From Corallococcus soli (GTDB lineage: Bacteria > Myxococcota > Myxococcia > Myxococcales > Myxococcaceae): a stretch of 64,000 nt of DNA. Position numbers and translations under genes: made by a program. The notes under the pieces are model-generated. The model worked only from the letters and a program-made list of their open reading frames with translations. It was not told where the DNA came from and did not search any database. Shown piece after piece: positions 30,532 to 40,177 of this stretch. Position 1 is the first letter of the stretch; each line of letters begins with the position of its first letter. The stretch spans positions 496,001 through 560,000 of the forward strand of contig NZ_JAAIYO010000005.1 of the NCBI RefSeq assembly GCF_014930455.1. Reading direction: 5' to 3'.

Positions 30532-32592
30532 TCAGGCCAGGCCCACGGTGGTGAGCAGCACGTCGATGACCTTGATGCCGATGAACGGGACGATGACGCC
30601 GCCCACCCCGTACAGGAGCAGGCTGCGCCGCAAGAGGGCCGCCGCGCCCAGGGGGCGGTAGCGCACGCCCTTCAGCGCCAGCGGGATGAGCGCCACGATG
30701 ATGAGCGCGTTGAAGATGACGGCGGACAGGATGGCGCTGAACGGGGACGTGAGGCCCATCACGTTGAGCGGGGCCATCTGGGGGAAGACGCCCATGAACA
30801 GCGCCGGCAGGATGGCGAAGTACTTGGCCACGTCGTTCGCGATGGAGAACGTCGTCAGCGTGCCGCGCGTCATCAGGAGCTGCTTGCCCACCTCCACCAC
30901 CTCCAGGAGCTTGGTGGGGTTGGAGTCCAGGTCCACCATGTTGCCGGCCTCCTTGGCGGCCTGGGTGCCGGTGTTCATCGCCACGCCCACGTCCGCCTGC
31001 GCGAGCGCGGGCGCGTCGTTGGTGCCGTCGCCCGTCATCGCCACGAGCTTGCCCTTGGCCTGCTCCGCGCGGATGAGCGCGAGCTTCGCCTCCGGGGTCG
31101 CCTCCGCCAGGAAGTCGTCCACGCCGGCCTCCCGGGCGATGGCGGCGGCGGTGCGCGGGTTGTCGCCGGTGATCATCACCGTGCGGATGCCCATGGCGCG
31201 GAAGCGGTCGAAGCGCTCCCGGATGCCGCCCTTCACCACGTCCTTCAGGTGGATGAGGCCCAGCACCCGGGCACCGTCGGACACCGCCAGCGGCGTGCCG
31301 CCCGCGTCACCGATGCGTCCCGCCGCCTGCGCCAGCTCCTCCGGCACGGCGCCGCCCTGCTCCTGCGCGTGGCGCACGATGGCCTCCACCGCGCCCTTGC
31401 GGATGCCACGCGGGTGCGGATCCACCAGGTCACAGCCGCTCATGCGCGTCTGCGCGGTGAAGGGCACGAAGGTGGCCTGGTGCGCGCGCAGCTCGCGCGG
31501 ACGCAGCTTGTAGGTGTCCTTCACCAGCGTGACGACGGAGCGGCCCTCGGGGGTTTCGTCCGCCAGGCTCGCGAGCTGCGCGGCCTCCGCCAGCTCCTCC
31601 ACGCGCACGCCCGGCAGGGGCAGCAGCTCCGTCGCCATGCGGTTGCCCAGGGTGATGGTGCCCGTCTTGTCGAGCAGCAGCGTGTCCACGTCCCCCGCCG
31701 CCTCCACCGCGCGGCCGCTGAGCGCGAGCACGTTCTTGCGCAGCAGCCGGTCCATGCCCGCGATGCCAATGGCGCTCAGGAGCCCGCCGATGGTCGTGGG
31801 GATGAGGCACACCAGCAGCGCCACCACGGCGGTGCCGGACAGCGGCACGCCGGAGTAGAGCGCCAGCGGCACCAGCGTCACGCACGCCAGCAGGAACACC
31901 AGCGTGAGGCCCACCAGCAGGATGTGCAGGGCGATCTCGTTGGGCGTCTTCTGCCGCGCCGCGCCCTCCACCAGCCCAATCATCCGGTCGAGGAACGACT
32001 CGCCGGGGTCCACGCTGATGCGGACGACGATGCGGTCGGACAGCACCTTGGTGCCGCCCGTCACGGCGGAGCGGTCACCGCCGGACTCGCGGATGACGGG
32101 GGCGGACTCGCCGGTGACGGCGGACTCGTCCACGCTGGCGATGCCCTCCACCACCTCGCCGTCGCCGGGGATGACGTCGCCCGCTTCGCACACCACGCGG
32201 TCGCCCTTGCGCAGGACCGTCGCGGTGACGCGCGCCTCCGTGTCGTCGCCATCCAGGCGCCGGGCCTGGGTGTCCTGGCGCATGCGGCGCAGGGCGCTCG
32301 CCTGGGCCTTGCCGCGCCCCTCCGCCACGGCTTCGGCGAAGTTGGCGAAGAGGACGGTGAACCACAGCCACAGCATCACCGACACGGTGAACCACGGGGG
32401 GGCGCCGTCGCCGCGCGGTGACACCAGGTCCTTGAAGACGAACACGGTGGTGAGGAGGCTGCCGGCCCACACCACGAACATCACCGGGTTGCGAGCGACG
32501 GCGCGCGGGTGGAGCTTCTTGAAGCTCTCCCACACGGCGGGCTTGAGCAGCGCCGGGTCCAACAGCGACGCCTGCCTGGAAGCGGGGGCCAT
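30532..32592 (-). CDS. kdpB: Potassium-transporting ATPase subunit B (P-type ATPase)
   Basis: A 686-residue P-type ATPase that energises high-affinity potassium uptake. Key motifs: TGES in AVTGESAPV (actuator), the phosphorylation site [12 protein letters not shown] (Asp near 309), the nucleotide-binding KGAVEAIV, and [16 protein letters not shown] in the P domain. Membrane helices flank these as in E. coli KdpB (682 residues). The ATG lies 2 bases after the kdpA stop (TGA-CC-ATG), so translation is probably coupled. Confidence 0.97.
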   Translation of the reverse strand: MAPASRQASLLDPALLKPAVWESFKKLHPRAVARNPVMFVVWAGSLLTTVFVFKDLVSPRGDGAPPWFTVSVMLWLWFTVLFANFAEAVAEGRGKAQASALRRMRQDTQARRLDGDDTEARVTATVLRKGDRVVCEAGDVIPGDGEVVEGIASVDESAVTGESAPVIRESGGDRSAVTGGTKVLSDRIVVRISVDPGESFLDRMIGLVEGAARQKTPNEIALHILLVGLTLVFLLACVTLVPLALYSGVPLSGTAVVALLVCLIPTTIGGLLSAIGIAGMDRLLRKNVLALSGRAVEAAGDVDTLLLDKTGTITLGNRMATELLPLPGVRVEELAEAAQLASLADETPEGRSVVTLVKDTYKLRPRELRAHQATFVPFTAQTRMSGCDLVDPHPRGIRKGAVEAIVRHAQEQGGAVPEELAQAAGRIGDAGGTPLAVSDGARVLGLIHLKDVVKGGIRERFDRFRAMGIRTVMITGDNPRTAAAIAREAGVDDFLAEATPEAKLALIRAEQAKGKLVAMTGDGTNDAPALAQADVGVAMNTGTQAAKEAGNMVDLDSNPTKLLEVVEVGKQLLMTRGTLTTFSIANDVAKYFAILPALFMGVFPQMAPLNVMGLTSPFSAILSAVIFNALIIVALIPLALKGVRYRPLGAAALLRRSLLLYGVGGVIVPFIGIKVIDVLLTTVGLA

Positions 32593-32594
32593 GG

Positions 32595-34313
32595 TCAGTA
32601 CACCTTTCCGGCCGCGCCGAGGAAGTGCTCGACGATGGGGCCGAGTGACAGCGCGGGGAAGAACGTCAGCGCGCCCACGACGAGGACGACGCTCACGAGC
32701 AGGCCGGTGAAGAGGACGCCCTCCGTGGGGAAGGTGCCGGGTCCGGGGGCCACGACCTTCTTGTTCAGGAGCGAGCCGGCCAGCGCCATCACCGGCACCA
32801 TCATCAGGAAGCGGCCCGCGAGCATCGACACGCCCAGGCCGAGGTTCCAGAAGGGCGTGTTGGCGTTGAGGCCGGCGAAGGCGCTGCCGTTGTTGGCGAC
32901 GCCGCTGGTGAACGCATAGAGGACTTCGGACAGGCCGTGCGGCCCGGCGTTGTTGAGCGAGGACGTGCCCTGCGGGAGCGCCACGCCCACGGCGGACATG
33001 CACAGGATGACCAGGGGGAAGACGAGCACGTAGAGCATCGCGAGCTTCATCTCGCGCGCTTCAATCTTCTTGCCGAGGAACTCCGGCGTGCGGCCCACCA
33101 TCAGGCCGGCGATGAACACGGCGAGCACCGCCATGACGAGGATGCCGTACAGGCCGGCGCCCACGCCCCCGAAGATGACCTCGCCCAGCTGCATGTTGAC
33201 GAGCGGCACCAGGCCTCCCAGCGCGGTGAAGCTGTCGTGCATGGCATTGACCGCGCCGCAAGACGCGTCGGTGGTGACGGTGGCGAACAGCGAGGAGGCC
33301 GCGACGCCGAAGCGCGCCTCCTTGCCCTCCAGGTTCCCGTGCTGGAGCACCTGGGCGGCGGCGAGGGCGGGGTTGGACTGGGATTCGGCAGCGTAGCTGG
33401 CGCCCGCGCCCACGAAGAAGAGGACGGACATGGCCGCGAAGAGGACCCAGCCCTGCTTCGTGTCGCCGGTCATCTTCCCGTAGGTGTGCGTGAGGCCCGC
33501 GGGCAGGAGGAAGACGAGCAGCAGCTGCACCAGGTTGGTGAGGGGCGTGGGGTTTTCAAAGGGGTGGGCGCTGTTGGCGTTGAAGAAGCCACCGCCGTTG
33601 GTGCCCAGCATCTTGATGGCCTCCTGCGAGGCCACGGGCCCGAAGGCGAGCGTCTGCTTCACGCCCTCCACGGTGGTGAGCTCGCGGTACGGCGCGAGGT
33701 TCTGGAGCACGCCCTGCGAGGCGAAGAACAGGGCCGCGACGAAGCTCAGGGGCAGGAGCACGTAGAGCGTGCCGCGCACCAGGTCCACCTGGAAGTGGCC
33801 CAGCGTCTTGCGGCCCTCCGGGCCTGGACGACGGGTGAGGCCGCGCGCCAGGGCCAGCGCGACGCCAAGCCCGGAGGCGGCGGAGACGAAGTTCTGCCAC
33901 GTCAGGCCCACCATCTGCGTGGCGTAGCTCAGGGTGGACTCACCGGCGTAGGACTGCCAGTTGGTGTTGGAGACGAAGCTGGCGGCGGTGTTGAAGGCGA
34001 GCGCCGGTCCCACGGCCGGCAGGCCCCGGGGATTGAGCGGGAGCAGGTGCTGGAGCCGCTGGAGCGCGTAGAGGATGACGACGCCCAGCAGGCTGAAGGC
34101 GAGCAGGGCGACGGTGTACTGGCCCCACGTCTGCTCCTGTTCACGGCGCACGCCGCACAGGCGCAGCAGGGAGCGCTCGATGGGACCCAGGATTCGGGGG
34201 AGGGGTTGGGTGCCGGCCTCGAAGACGCGGAAGAGGTAGACGCCCACGGGCTTCGTCAGCGCGAGGACGAGGACGAAGAACAGCAGCGTTTGCAGCCAGC
34301 CGGTGGAGGTCAT
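32595..34313 (-). CDS. kdpA: Potassium-transporting ATPase subunit A (potassium channel subunit)
   Basis: A 572-residue inner-membrane protein with about ten helices and four selectivity-filter-like repeats, as in the KdpA channel subunit. Recognisable segments: [55 protein letters not shown] and [15 protein letters not shown]. It binds potassium from the outside with high affinity and passes it to KdpB. The start overlaps the kdpF stop by one base (TGATG). Confidence 0.97.
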   Translation of the reverse strand: MTSTGWLQTLLFFVLVLALTKPVGVYLFRVFEAGTQPLPRILGPIERSLLRLCGVRREQEQTWGQYTVALLAFSLLGVVILYALQRLQHLLPLNPRGLPAVGPALAFNTAASFVSNTNWQSYAGESTLSYATQMVGLTWQNFVSAASGLGVALALARGLTRRPGPEGRKTLGHFQVDLVRGTLYVLLPLSFVAALFFASQGVLQNLAPYRELTTVEGVKQTLAFGPVASQEAIKMLGTNGGGFFNANSAHPFENPTPLTNLVQLLLVFLLPAGLTHTYGKMTGDTKQGWVLFAAMSVLFFVGAGASYAAESQSNPALAAAQVLQHGNLEGKEARFGVAASSLFATVTTDASCGAVNAMHDSFTALGGLVPLVNMQLGEVIFGGVGAGLYGILVMAVLAVFIAGLMVGRTPEFLGKKIEAREMKLAMLYVLVFPLVILCMSAVGVALPQGTSSLNNAGPHGLSEVLYAFTSGVANNGSAFAGLNANTPFWNLGLGVSMLAGRFLMMVPVMALAGSLLNKKVVAPGPGTFPTEGVLFTGLLVSVVLVVGALTFFPALSLGPIVEHFLGAAGKVY

Positions 34314-34402
34314 CAGAAGCGCTCCGGCCGGAGCAGGGCGTAGACGAGGTAGACGGACAGCAGGACCGCGAGCGCGGTCCCGGCGACGTATTCGAAGGTC
34401 AT
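34313..34402 (-). CDS. kdpF: Potassium-transporting ATPase small subunit KdpF
   Basis: A 29-residue single-helix protein starting MTFEYVAGTALAVLL and ending LLRPERF. The final RPE(R/K)F segment and position directly before kdpA identify KdpF, a lipid-like stabiliser of the KdpABC complex. The TGA stop shares its last base with the kdpA ATG. A GAGG stretch about 12 bases upstream is a weak ribosome binding site. Confidence 0.88.
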   Translation of the reverse strand: MTFEYVAGTALAVLLSVYLVYALLRPERF

Positions 34403-34421
34403 GACGGGATGTGCCTCACAG

Positions 34422-34457
34422 GCGCTCGCGGCCGTGGGCTGGGGCCCACGCGAGCGC
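34422..34457 (-). promoter_or_regulatory. Strong hairpin in the leader of kdpF (attenuator or terminator candidate)
   Basis: GCGCTCGC pairs with GCGAGCGC, and GTGGGC with GCCCAC around a 4-base loop, with a 4-base bulge on one side. The structure lies between the porin stop codon (34502) and the kdpF start (34402). It could end porin transcription, reduce read-through into kdpFABC, or protect the mRNA. No T-run follows on the minus strand. Confidence 0.5.
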
Positions 34458-34501
34458 GAAGAAACCGACGGGCACCCGCGACAGGTGCTCCGTGCGGAAG
34501 A

Positions 34502-35593
34502 TCAGAAACAGGCGACGGCTCCGACGACGAGCAGGGTTTGATGGGGGCGCTGTCGCGGAAGGCCGTCCGCATCGGGGGTCGGGCCCTCGAAGACCTTCCG
34601 GGTCGACCGGTCGTGGCGGGCCTCGGCCTTGAGGGTGAGTCGCTCCGTGGGCTTCAGTTCGAGCGTGAGCGTGCCCTCCGTGAGGGTCTGCGCGGTGCCG
34701 CTCAGGAGACCGTCCCGGTCGCGGTACACCTCCGCGCGGGCCGTCACGGCCACGGCCCGTGCAAGCCGTACCCGCACGTTGGCGCCAGCCGCGTACCAGA
34801 GGGCGGCGTCAGCACCGGGCCGGGCCTGCCTGCCAGCGTCCGCGGTGGCGGCGACGCTCACGACATCGGTGAGCTTCAGGGTGAGGACGGTGTCGATGAA
34901 GAGGCGCAGGGCCTCCTCGGTGCCGGTGCCTTCGTTGCCGACGAAGGTGTTGACGGCGGCGGACCACCGGTCGCTGGCGTAGGCGACCTGGGTGCCCAGC
35001 GCCTTGCCGGAGTTGTTGTCACCGATGGTCTGCCAGCCATTGAGCAGGTGGAGCTGGGCGCTCCAGTGGTCATTGAAGCGCCAGGTGCCCTTGAGGCCGG
35101 TCTGATAGTAGGGCGAAAACTCGCCCATCCACGAGCGCGTATAGGTCCAGTTGAGCTGGGATTGGAACGACTCCAGGCCGATGTGGCTGGGGAAGATGCC
35201 GGCCTCCAGGGTGAGGGGGCCTTCGACGAAGGACAGCGAGGCCTGCTGCACGTAGCGCCAGACGTCGGGGCCGGTGGCATCGCCTGCGGGTTCGGCGCGG
35301 TGGAGGACGTCCATGCCGGTGCCGAAGCCCAGCAGCACGCGCGCGCCCACGGGCTCCGGCGCCAGGCTCACACCGAGCGAGGCCAGGTTGACGGTGACTT
35401 CATTGTGCCGCCGGGCCGTGGTGCCCGTGCCTGGCAGGAAGCTGGTGGCGCTGGCGGGGCGGTTGAAGTCGTAGCCGTAATAGGCGTCCACGCCGCCCTC
35501 CACCTGGAGGCGCGACAGGACGGAGGGCTCCGACTGGGACAGGAGGAGGTGGGGCAACAGGGAGACGAGCTTGGAGAGGGGCATGATGAGCAC
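34502..35593 (-). CDS. Outer-membrane beta-barrel porin (BBP2-like) of the kdp operon
   Basis: A 363-residue protein with a short signal sequence (PLSKLVSLLPHLLLSQ) and alternating hydrophobic/polar beta strands, ending ...VVGAVACF with a C-terminal Phe as in outer-membrane barrels. FPSHIGLESFQSQLNWTYTR and WSAQLHLLNGWQTIGDNNSG resemble the BBP2 putative porin family. The GTG start has AAGGGA 7 bases upstream; ATG 35584 is the alternative. It precedes kdpF by 99 bases on the same strand, suggesting it lets potassium or another solute cross the outer membrane ahead of the Kdp pump (inference). Confidence 0.78.
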   Translation of the reverse strand: MLIMPLSKLVSLLPHLLLSQSEPSVLSRLQVEGGVDAYYGYDFNRPASATSFLPGTGTTARRHNEVTVNLASLGVSLAPEPVGARVLLGFGTGMDVLHRAEPAGDATGPDVWRYVQQASLSFVEGPLTLEAGIFPSHIGLESFQSQLNWTYTRSWMGEFSPYYQTGLKGTWRFNDHWSAQLHLLNGWQTIGDNNSGKALGTQVAYASDRWSAAVNTFVGNEGTGTEEALRLFIDTVLTLKLTDVVSVAATADAGRQARPGADAALWYAAGANVRVRLARAVAVTARAEVYRDRDGLLSGTAQTLTEGTLTLELKPTERLTLKAEARHDRSTRKVFEGPTPDADGLPRQRPHQTLLVVGAVACF

Positions 35594-35805
35594 CGCCCCA
35601 TCCCTTGAGCATCCGGCGTGCCCTCACGGAGCGCGGACTGCTCCAGACATTCCAGGGGGTTGCGGGAGGGCGACGCATGCCCGGGTTGCAAGGTGCACGA
35701 ACCGCCCCGAGCGCGCGTTGCGAGGTGAAACGTCCCTGCGGCGAGCGGACAAGCCGGGGGCCTCCGGTCAGGGAGCGATTACAGTGGGAGGAGGAGGTGG
35801 TCGGC

Positions 35806-37176
35806 GTGCATCCGTACCGATGGAGCGAGAAGCTGGGGCCCCGGCTGGAGCAGGCAACCGAGCGGATGCGCCAGCTGCGCAGCGCCGTGATGCCGCCTGC
35901 CGCGGTGCAGAGCCTCCGGCACTGGTTCCGGATTCATCACACGTACAACTCGAACGCGATTGAGGGGAACCGGCTGACCCTGCCCGAAACGCGCGCGGTG
36001 CTGGAGGACGGCATCACCATCGCGGGCAAGTCCCTCAAGGACCACTTCGAGGCGGTGAACCTCGCGCACGCACTCGATTTCATCGAGTCCCTGGCGCGGA
36101 AGGACACGGTGTTGGGCGAACGGGACGTGCGCGAGATGCACGGCATCGTGCTGCGGGGCATCGAGCCGGAGGGCGCGGGCGTCTATCGGCGCATCAACGT
36201 GCGGATTGGTGGCACCCAGCATATGCCCCCAGAAGCCTTCCGCGTGCCCGAACAGATGCACACGTTCGGAGCGTGGCTGGCTGGCGAGAAGTCGGAGCAT
36301 CCCGTCGTCGTCTCCGCCATCGCGCACACCTGGTTCGAGACGATCCACCCATTCGTGGATGGAAACGGTCGGACCGGGAGACTGCTCGCCAACCTGCTCC
36401 TGATGCGAGAGCACTATCCCGCCATGGTTCTGCTCGTCGAGGACCGTGCACGGTATTACGCGGCCCTGGATGCCTCCCACTCGGGGGACCTCACCGCGAT
36501 GGTGGAGCTGACACTGGACCGCGTAGAGCAGAGCTTCGAGGAGTATGAGCGGGCCAGTCGCGAAATCACCGAGGTACAGGAGCCCGCGATCGAGTACCTC
36601 GCGAGCAGGTTGGGCACCGTTCAAGTCCCCGATCCACCTGAGCTCGTTCAGTGGTGGCTCGGTGTCGAAGTTCTGCACGGGGCCCTGGTACACATCGCCA
36701 ACTCCTTGAACCGACGTCTGGAAAGCTCCCAAACCCGGCTCACGGTCTCCGCCCTGCCCAACCTGACTCGGCGCGACTGGGCAACCATCAACCGCAAGCG
36801 ATTCCCACTCTTCGCACTACAAGCAGACGTCGGACGCGCCTCGACCCGCCTGGAGCTGCAGTCCGAAGTACACATGGGGGCTCTTCCTGGATGGAAGGTC
36901 CATCCGCCCGTCATCCATTTGCAGAGTCCCATAGCAGCAGCAGAGCCCCCACGCCGGTTCATCGAGGCTGTTCCCACGGGGCATCTCTTCCGTGTCTTGA
37001 GAGGGACGGCCGCCACCGCGGACTACCTCCAGAACGAGCGGCGACATATCCGAACGCTGAGCGATAGACCCGCCCCCTCGGACTACGATGTCGACGTCGA
37101 CGTCTCCGCCCAGCAGATCGCGGCGGAGATCTGGACCTATGTCGTTGACCATCACCTCGTCCCCACCCCAGGCTGA
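35806..37176 (+). CDS. Fic-domain protein (probable AMP transferase) with inhibitory helix
   Basis: A 456-residue protein. The Fic active loop is HPFVDGNGRTGRLL (about 181-194), matching HxFx(D/E)GNGRxxR, with an intact catalytic histidine. Near residue 50, NSNAIEGNRLT matches the inhibitory motif (S/T)xxxE(G/N), so the enzyme should be auto-inhibited in cis (class II Fic). Fic enzymes usually transfer AMP from ATP to protein hydroxyls; the target here is unknown. The C-terminal 150 residues include a probable winged-helix DNA-binding region, as in many Fic/DUF4172-like proteins. GTG 35806 is chosen because GGAGGAGGAGG lies 8 bases upstream. The 3' half has lower GC than its neighbours, hinting at transfer. 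Confidence 0.88.
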   Translation: MHPYRWSEKLGPRLEQATERMRQLRSAVMPPAAVQSLRHWFRIHHTYNSNAIEGNRLTLPETRAVLEDGITIAGKSLKDHFEAVNLAHALDFIESLARKDTVLGERDVREMHGIVLRGIEPEGAGVYRRINVRIGGTQHMPPEAFRVPEQMHTFGAWLAGEKSEHPVVVSAIAHTWFETIHPFVDGNGRTGRLLANLLLMREHYPAMVLLVEDRARYYAALDASHSGDLTAMVELTLDRVEQSFEEYERASREITEVQEPAIEYLASRLGTVQVPDPPELVQWWLGVEVLHGALVHIANSLNRRLESSQTRLTVSALPNLTRRDWATINRKRFPLFALQADVGRASTRLELQSEVHMGALPGWKVHPPVIHLQSPIAAAEPPRRFIEAVPTGHLFRVLRGTAATADYLQNERRHIRTLSDRPAPSDYDVDVDVSAQQIAAEIWTYVVDHHLVPTPG

Positions 37177-37202
37177 ATCCAGCCTTGGTGGTTTGTGCGA
37201 CG

Positions 37203-37562
37203 TCACGGCTGGTTGGACACGGAGTTGTCGCAGTCCGAACCCGTGCACTTGCCGGAGCAGACGACCTGACCGGGATACGAGGTCAGGACGGCGCACTCGG
37301 TGCCGCCGCTACAGGAGACCAGCTCCGTGCAGAGCGTTGCTTCGTTCACGCAGCGCGCCTGGGTCTTCCCTTCCAGCTTGATGGCGATGCACCCGAGTCC
37401 CTGGGGGCACTGGGGCAGGTCCACGCCGCACTCCTGCGCGAGGTCCAGTGACTGCCCATCCCGCAGGGCCAGTCGTCCCTGCTTGCCGCCCGCGCCGTCC
37501 GACCCACAGGCCGCCAGGGTCATGACCGTCAGGCAGCATCCCAGCATTCGCATCCAGCGCAT
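37203..37562 (-). CDS. Small cysteine-rich lipoprotein
   Basis: A 119-residue protein with lipobox TLAAC (Cys19) and an AAGGAG ribosome binding site. The mature part carries about ten cysteines in short spacing (QECGVDLPQCPQGLGC, NEATLCTELVSCSGGTEC, VVCSGKCTGSDCD), suggesting a disulfide-stabilised extracellular domain like those in many myxobacterial surface lipoproteins. No enzymatic motif. Convergent with the Fic gene (26 bases apart). Confidence 0.72.
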   Translation of the reverse strand: MRWMRMLGCCLTVMTLAACGSDGAGGKQGRLALRDGQSLDLAQECGVDLPQCPQGLGCIAIKLEGKTQARCVNEATLCTELVSCSGGTECAVLTSYPGQVVCSGKCTGSDCDNSVSNQP

Positions 37563-37716
37563 CGTGGCTCCTTCATCCGAAGAGTGACCGCGCACGACGC
37601 ACAGCAAGGAGCGCACCAACCGGCACATCGCAGGGATTCCGCAGCCTTGCCGTGCGGGGCAGCCAACGTGTCCCCCAGAAATCTGATGGGGCCACGGATC
37701 CCTGGAGGCTCGCGCC

Positions 37717-38223
37717 CTACCGGAACGCATCCACGATGTAGAAGCCGGCGCGCGGTGAATTGAGGATTGCAGTGCCCGGCTTGGACTCTGGCCGCTTGCG
37801 CAATTGGCCGAACCCGAGCCTTGCCACCGCGCAGATGGGGATCCTGTCTCTTCCCTTCAAGAACTGGGCTTCGTAATAGCGGATGACCGGCTGCTCACCG
37901 CCAGTCCATACGCGCCCATAGAGACGGAGCGGGGCCTCCAGCGTCCCGATGTCCTCCTCCAGCACGCTCTCAATCGGCCCGTCATGGAGCGTGATGGACT
38001 GCGCACTGCTCTGGTTCGCGTCAAGCTGGATCCATGCGGCCTCTCCCACGAAAAGCTGGAGGTAACGCATGATCTCCAAGGCCTTCTCCGGACACGGCTC
38101 GAACATCGGCACGCCGTCGGCATGGAGGCCGACATCCCCCGGTTTCCGCGGTGGCGTGGCACACGCCAGTGGGACCCCCACCAGGACCGCCCACCCCACG
38201 AGCATGTATTTGTGTGAAGCCAT
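37717..38223 (-). CDS. Hypothetical lipoprotein next to the DUF2381 gene
   Basis: A 168-residue protein with a lipoprotein signal ending GVPLAC (Cys21). The mature part contains AEAAWIQLDANQ-type and PLRLYGRVWTGGEQPVIRYY segments, probably beta-rich. It starts 10 bases after the DUF2381 gene on the same strand, so the two form an operon. I recognise no domain; it is presumably an envelope partner of the DUF2381 protein. Confidence 0.7.
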   Translation of the reverse strand: MASHKYMLVGWAVLVGVPLACATPPRKPGDVGLHADGVPMFEPCPEKALEIMRYLQLFVGEAAWIQLDANQSSAQSITLHDGPIESVLEEDIGTLEAPLRLYGRVWTGGEQPVIRYYEAQFLKGRDRIPICAVARLGFGQLRKRPESKPGTAILNSPRAGFYIVDAFR

Positions 38224-38233
38224 GCGGTCGTTC

Positions 38234-39157
38234 CTACTTCGCGATCAAGGCTGGATCCAACTGAACGATGGCCTGCAAGCGTCCATCCTGCCGGTACAGC
38301 TCCAGGGACAAGGAGGTCAACGTCCCGCTGTCCAGGAACGCGCTTCCGTCCACGACAAGTCCAATCACTCCGGATGTTCCCGGGACGAGCACAGCCGCCG
38401 AAGACCGAACAGCGATGGCCCGCTCCCGCGCATCCGACGTGCCCACCAGCCGCACGGACTTCATGCTCCAGGAGTGCACGGGGTGATGATTCTTCACCTT
38501 GAATACAACGGCTGCCTTTCCGGTGCCTCGAAAGACGGTGGCATCCAGCGAGGCACCGTCGTCCTGGCCGGAAAAGTGCGCCGCGACCCCGAAAGGCGTC
38601 TGAGCTACGGCGCCCGCCGTCAGCAAGGCCGCCAGCGCATGATCCTCGGAGACCTCCTCTTTGTGCAGGCGCTCGTTCTCCGCGCGGAGGGCCTTGTTCT
38701 CCTTCTCCGAATCCACCAGCGCCGAGGCCACGGCATCCTGGCTTCCACGGTCCTCGAAGACGTTGAGCTGCTGGTCCGCGCTCCCTCGTGCTTGCCGTCC
38801 CGGAGGCCTGAGGAGGAACGGGACCTCCCTGTCGTCCGCCAGGGTCACCAGCAGGGAGAACGCTTCGTCCGGATCCAGGTCGCGTCTGGGCTCCAGAACG
38901 ACCGTCCGCCCCACGATGCCCACCGGCTCGAACCGTCCGTCGCCGCCCACCAACCGCGCGCGGACAGGCTTCACGCGCGCATCGAAGCGGAGGGCCGTCA
39001 CCACCTGCCCCCTCACGTAGACCCGCTGGGGCGAGGCATCCGGATGCTCGGAGAGAAAGAGCGTCCGGATGGCGAGCTGCTCCCGCCCCTCCGCCATCGC
39101 AGCTCCTGCGAGGAGGGTGCCGAGCAGCACCGACTTCATGGGTAGTGGCATCCACAT
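38234..39157 (-). CDS. DUF2381 family (TIGR02268) myxobacterial protein
   Basis: About 307 residues with an N-terminal signal peptide (MKSVLLGTLLAGAAMA). QRVYVRGQVVTALRFDA near the start, VGRTVVLEPRRDLDPDE, a central coiled coil (SEKENKALRAENERLHKEE) and a C-terminal beta-rich part (FKVKNHHPVHSW, SLSLELYRQDGRLQ) match the DUF2381 family, which is nearly confined to Myxococcales. These proteins often neighbour Ser/Thr kinase genes and have no known function; no kinase gene is seen here. Several ATGs compete for the start (39157, 39151, 39139). Confidence 0.82.
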   Translation of the reverse strand: MWMPLPMKSVLLGTLLAGAAMAEGREQLAIRTLFLSEHPDASPQRVYVRGQVVTALRFDARVKPVRARLVGGDGRFEPVGIVGRTVVLEPRRDLDPDEAFSLLVTLADDREVPFLLRPPGRQARGSADQQLNVFEDRGSQDAVASALVDSEKENKALRAENERLHKEEVSEDHALAALLTAGAVAQTPFGVAAHFSGQDDGASLDATVFRGTGKAAVVFKVKNHHPVHSWSMKSVRLVGTSDARERAIAVRSSAAVLVPGTSGVIGLVVDGSAFLDSGTLTSLSLELYRQDGRLQAIVQLDPALIAK

Positions 39158-39349
39158 AAGACCTGGACCATAAACCAGGATCCGCTCCCCGCGACTACGC
39201 CCTGCCCTGACGGGTCCCCCGCGCGCAGCGCGTGGCCGCGCGTGCCTTCCTCCTAGCGAAGGCGGTTCGCCAACCCCTCACGCCCCGTGATTCCGAAATG
39301 AAATGACACCCATCACGTTTCCTGTTCATCACGGAATGGGGGTTTCACA

Positions 39350-39907
39350 ATGTCCGAGGAGATTGACAGTTCAGACATGGAGTACGCCGTCTTCGCCGTC
39401 CGTCATCAGCCCACCCTGCTCGCCGTCGCCCGGAACCTTTGCGGTCGGAATGCCAGTGATTGTGAGGGCCTCGTCCACGACGTGCTGCTCCGGGCCCTGC
39501 TGAAGTGGGACATGCTCCAGTCGTGGTCGGAGCCTGAACGGCGCGCCTGGCTGGTGCGGGTGCTGCACACCGTCTTCATGGACCAGTGCCGCAGTCAGAA
39601 GCCCGCGGCCCCACCTCCCATCACCCTGGCCAACGTCCACGCGCTCCTCGCGGAACCCGACGCGCCAGCCCCAGGGCTATGGGAGCACATCACCGAAGCC
39701 GACCTGCGGGAGGCCATCGCCACGCTCCCCTACCCCCTTCGCCGGACCTTCGAGTTGCACTCCCAGGGGCTGCATCACGCGGAGATTGGCCGCCAGCTCG
39801 GAGCGCCGGAGGGCACGGTGGGCACCTGGCTCTTCCAGGCCCGCTTCCGCCTGCGGGAGCGGCTGCGTGGCATGGCGGAGCAGCCCCGGAAGCAGGCGAG
39901 CGCCTGA
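39350..39907 (+). CDS. ECF-like sigma-70 family RNA polymerase sigma factor
   Basis: A 185-residue protein with region 2 (LLAVARNLCGRNASDCEGLV, then HDVLLRALLKWDML) and region 4 (ATLPYPLRRTFELHSQGLHH, then AEIGRQLGAPEGTVGTWLFQ), separated by a short linker, as in extracytoplasmic-function sigma factors. Region 4 holds the helix-turn-helix that reads the -35 element. No anti-sigma gene is adjacent. The start ATG follows a GGGGG stretch. The leader holds ATCACG repeats that might be control sites. Confidence 0.85.
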   Translation: MSEEIDSSDMEYAVFAVRHQPTLLAVARNLCGRNASDCEGLVHDVLLRALLKWDMLQSWSEPERRAWLVRVLHTVFMDQCRSQKPAAPPPITLANVHALLAEPDAPAPGLWEHITEADLREAIATLPYPLRRTFELHSQGLHHAEIGRQLGAPEGTVGTWLFQARFRLRERLRGMAEQPRKQASA

Positions 39908-39922
39908 CGTACCAGCGCCCGA

Positions 39923-40177
39923 CGCCTCCGAAGACGGACGGCCTATGCTCCCGCGCCATGTCCAATCCCTACAACGTGAGGGCCGTCCAGTCCCGCTCGG
40001 AGCTTGAGCAGGTCCTGACCCTGCAACGCAGGAACCTCAAGCAGGTCCTGTCCCCGGAGGAGATGCACTCGCAGGGCTTCGTCACCGTGGCGCATGACCT
40101 GCCCACGCTGGAGGCCATGCATGCGCTGGCGCCCAGCATCATCGCCCCGCATGGCTCCGAGGTCGTCGCCTATGCCC
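39923..40177 (+). repeat. 255-bp direct repeat, left copy (5' part of a GNAT gene)
   Basis: This copy matches 42564-42818 with 8 mismatches counted by eye (about 97% identity). It starts 16 bases after the sigma-factor stop and covers the GNAT leader, ribosome-binding region and first 73 codons, ending at TATGCCC. Beyond that point the two copies share nothing. Confidence 0.9.

Noticed and set aside
35605-35805. Longer start for the Fic gene (67 extra codons)
   Set aside because: The added residues look non-coding, and a very strong GGAGGAGGAGG site precedes the GTG at 35806.
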